From the NCBI RefSeq assembly GCF_000744705.1, contig NZ_JQML01000001.1, forward strand, positions 3,730,017-3,794,016: a DNA stretch of 64,000 bases. The letters run 5' to 3'. This stretch comes from Streptacidiphilus albus JL83. GTDB lineage: Bacteria; Actinomycetota; Actinomycetes; Streptomycetales; Streptomycetaceae. This document shows, piece after piece, positions 63,136-64,000 of the stretch (position 1 is its first letter; the number at the start of each line of letters is the position of its first letter). The notes beneath the pieces were generated by a model. The model was not told where the DNA came from. It searched no databases and saw only the letters and a program-made list of their open reading frames with translations. The translations under genes were made by a program, and so were the position numbers.

Positions 63136-63453
63136 ATGACATATCTAGGCTGGGCAGTCGGACTGATCGGCTCCATCGTCGGTATTTGGGTGACCGTGTC
63201 CCGTTACAATCTTGAGCACGCTTCCGACTCGTCCCGCATTTGGCGGGATGAGGCCGAGGCAGAAAAGGCGCGTGCCGATCGCCTCGAATCGTCCCTTGAG
63301 AGCCTGACGGCCCGTGTCGGCCGGCTTGAGAGCGAGAACAACTTTCTGCGGTCGATGGTCACCGGCGAGCGTGCTCTAGCCGATCTCGCGGCCCTGGTCG
63401 CCACGCAGCACGCAGAGACCATGACCGCCCTTGAGGCCCTACGCGCCGCGTAG
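63136..63453 (+). CDS. Membrane-anchored coiled-coil protein near lysis genes
   Basis: 105 residues. One N-terminal membrane helix (YLGWAVGLIGSIVGIWVTVS) is followed by a coiled coil (EAEAEKARADRLESSLESLT, RVGRLESENNFLRSMVTGER). Placed between the minor tail and endolysin genes, it may be a holin accessory or spanin-like protein, but a single-helix coiled-coil protein does not prove this. It follows the minor tail stop with three bases between (TAA ATG). Confidence 0.65.
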   Translation: MTYLGWAVGLIGSIVGIWVTVSRYNLEHASDSSRIWRDEAEAEKARADRLESSLESLTARVGRLESENNFLRSMVTGERALADLAALVATQHAETMTALEALRAA

Positions 63454-63538
63454 GCGCGTGCACGGAGCCAACTGCTACACCCGTCGCCCCGAGGCGAGTT
63501 GACCCCGGGGAGGCCCCGTGGAGCTTCGGCAAAAATCC

Positions 63539-63569
63539 GTATGGTTCCCGTTCGATCGTGTGTTAGCGT
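63539..63569 (+). promoter_or_regulatory. Repeated phage promoter-like motif, copy 3
   Basis: Plus strand: ATGGTT, 17-bp spacer CCCGTTCGATCGTGTGT, TAGCGT, ending 56 bp before the endolysin ATG. Same orientation relative to its gene as the two minus-strand copies. Confidence 0.65.
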
Positions 63570-63625
63570 CTCGTCCTGTCACCACGTCGTGACTCCCCCC
63601 TGTTGTCCATCAAAGGAGACATCTA

Positions 63626-64000
63626 TGTCCGGAATGAACGCCATGATTGCCGAATGCAAGAAGTACGTTGATGAGGGCTACCGCGCCGGCCCGACCGATC
63701 ACACCATCTTTGGTGCCTGGTACGGTCTGGACTACAACCCGTACTGCGATGAATTCGTTTCCTACTGTGGTGCCGCATCCGGCAACACAGCCGCCATCGG
63801 CCATTTCGCGTATTGCCCGTCGCACGTCGATTGGTTCAGGTCCCGCAATCAGTGGTCCGAGTACCCAAAGATCGGTGCCATTGTCTTCTATGACTGGGAC
63901 GACGATGGCATTGCCGATCACACGGGCATTGTCGTGAGCTTCGATGACGACACGATCACCTGCTATGAGGGCGACACCGTAGGCCCGAACGATGGCCCGT
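63626..64000 (+). CDS. CHAP-domain endolysin (partial at right edge)
   Basis: The first 125 codons from ATG 63626 (AAAGGAG upstream). A CHAP cysteine amidase/peptidase is visible: Cys41 in YCDEFVSYC, His99 in ADHTGIVV and Glu115 in CYEGDT form the expected triad. KIGAIVFYDWDDDGIADH is the usual strand pair before the His. It would cleave peptidoglycan cross-bridges or stems to release phage. Cell-wall-binding domains, if any, lie beyond the window. Confidence 0.88.

Larger units (their letters stand above)
42170..64000. mobile_element. Integrated siphovirus-type actinoprophage (right end beyond window)
   Basis: From the interrupted permease onwards every gene is phage-like: serine integrase at the end, small minus-strand genes, then a plus-strand head-tail-lysis cluster in canonical long-tailed order. 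Base composition is lower in GC than the host part, and TTG starts are frequent. No capsid or tail gene is visibly broken, so the prophage may be intact. Repressor, replication genes and the second att site should lie past 64 kb. Confidence 0.93.

Overview
The window is high-GC actinobacterial chromosome, most likely Streptomycetaceae (Streptomyces, Kitasatospora or Streptacidiphilus). The mycothiol S-conjugate amidase, DUF4307 protein and greA occur together; there are SARP/AfsR-type and NB-ARC/TPR regulators, an ECF42 sigma factor with a DGPF partner, and GTG/TTG starts. A prophage begins at about 42.17 kb and runs past the right edge.

Host part, left to right. (1) 1-0.7 kb: the start of an unidentified minus-strand gene, divergent from a short GntR regulator. 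(2) 1.0-14.1 kb: a polymorphic-toxin locus. A 2391-aa secreted RHS-repeat protein ends in a self-cleaving Hint domain and a barnase-like RNase tip. Downstream is a barstar-domain immunity protein, and divergent from it is a very large secreted LamG protein. (3) 14.2-17.2 kb: ECF42 sigma/YCII-DGPF pair and an AEC-family transporter. (4) 17.3-25.8 kb: a secreted multidomain protein (LamG, InlB-type repeats, nuclease/phosphodiesterase-like domain, three chitin-binding modules) in a likely operon with a Tat-exported phospholipase C, with a UTRA-type GntR regulator upstream. (5) 26.4-33.7 kb: an NLR-like NB-ARC/TPR protein with an N-terminal RHIM-like amyloid-type motif, a glycosyltransferase-like protein with a coupled unknown gene, and a full AfsR-type SARP regulator. 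(6) 34.1-36.5 kb: a toxin-antitoxin pair with a palindromic operator and an intrinsic terminator, then an unrecognised TPR-like gene. (7) 36.6-42.1 kb: PRC-barrel/DUF2382 stress protein, NiCoT nickel/cobalt transporter with a Nur-like box, small membrane protein, mca, DUF4307, greA, and the 3' part of a DrrB-type ABC-2 permease.

The permease gene is cut by the prophage. The large serine integrase at the junction reads out into host sequence, so its last residues and stop codon lie in the permease gene. It also carries a C-terminal domain resembling the N-terminal domain of IS5-type transposases. Small minus-strand genes follow, one of them sliding-clamp-like. The plus-strand morphogenesis cluster is in canonical siphovirus order: HNH, small and large terminase, portal, protease, HK97 capsid, head-tail connectors, tail tube, frameshifted tail chaperones, tape measure, LamG minor tail protein, membrane/coiled-coil protein, CHAP endolysin (cut by the window edge).

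Non-coding signals of most interest: a -1 slippery heptamer in the chaperone gene; a promoter-like motif in three copies with constant 17-bp spacing; about fifteen short perfect stem-loops across 46.87-47.45 kb that continue into the HNH coding sequence; and many TTG starts among the phage genes. Repressor and replication genes and the second attachment site should lie beyond 64 kb.
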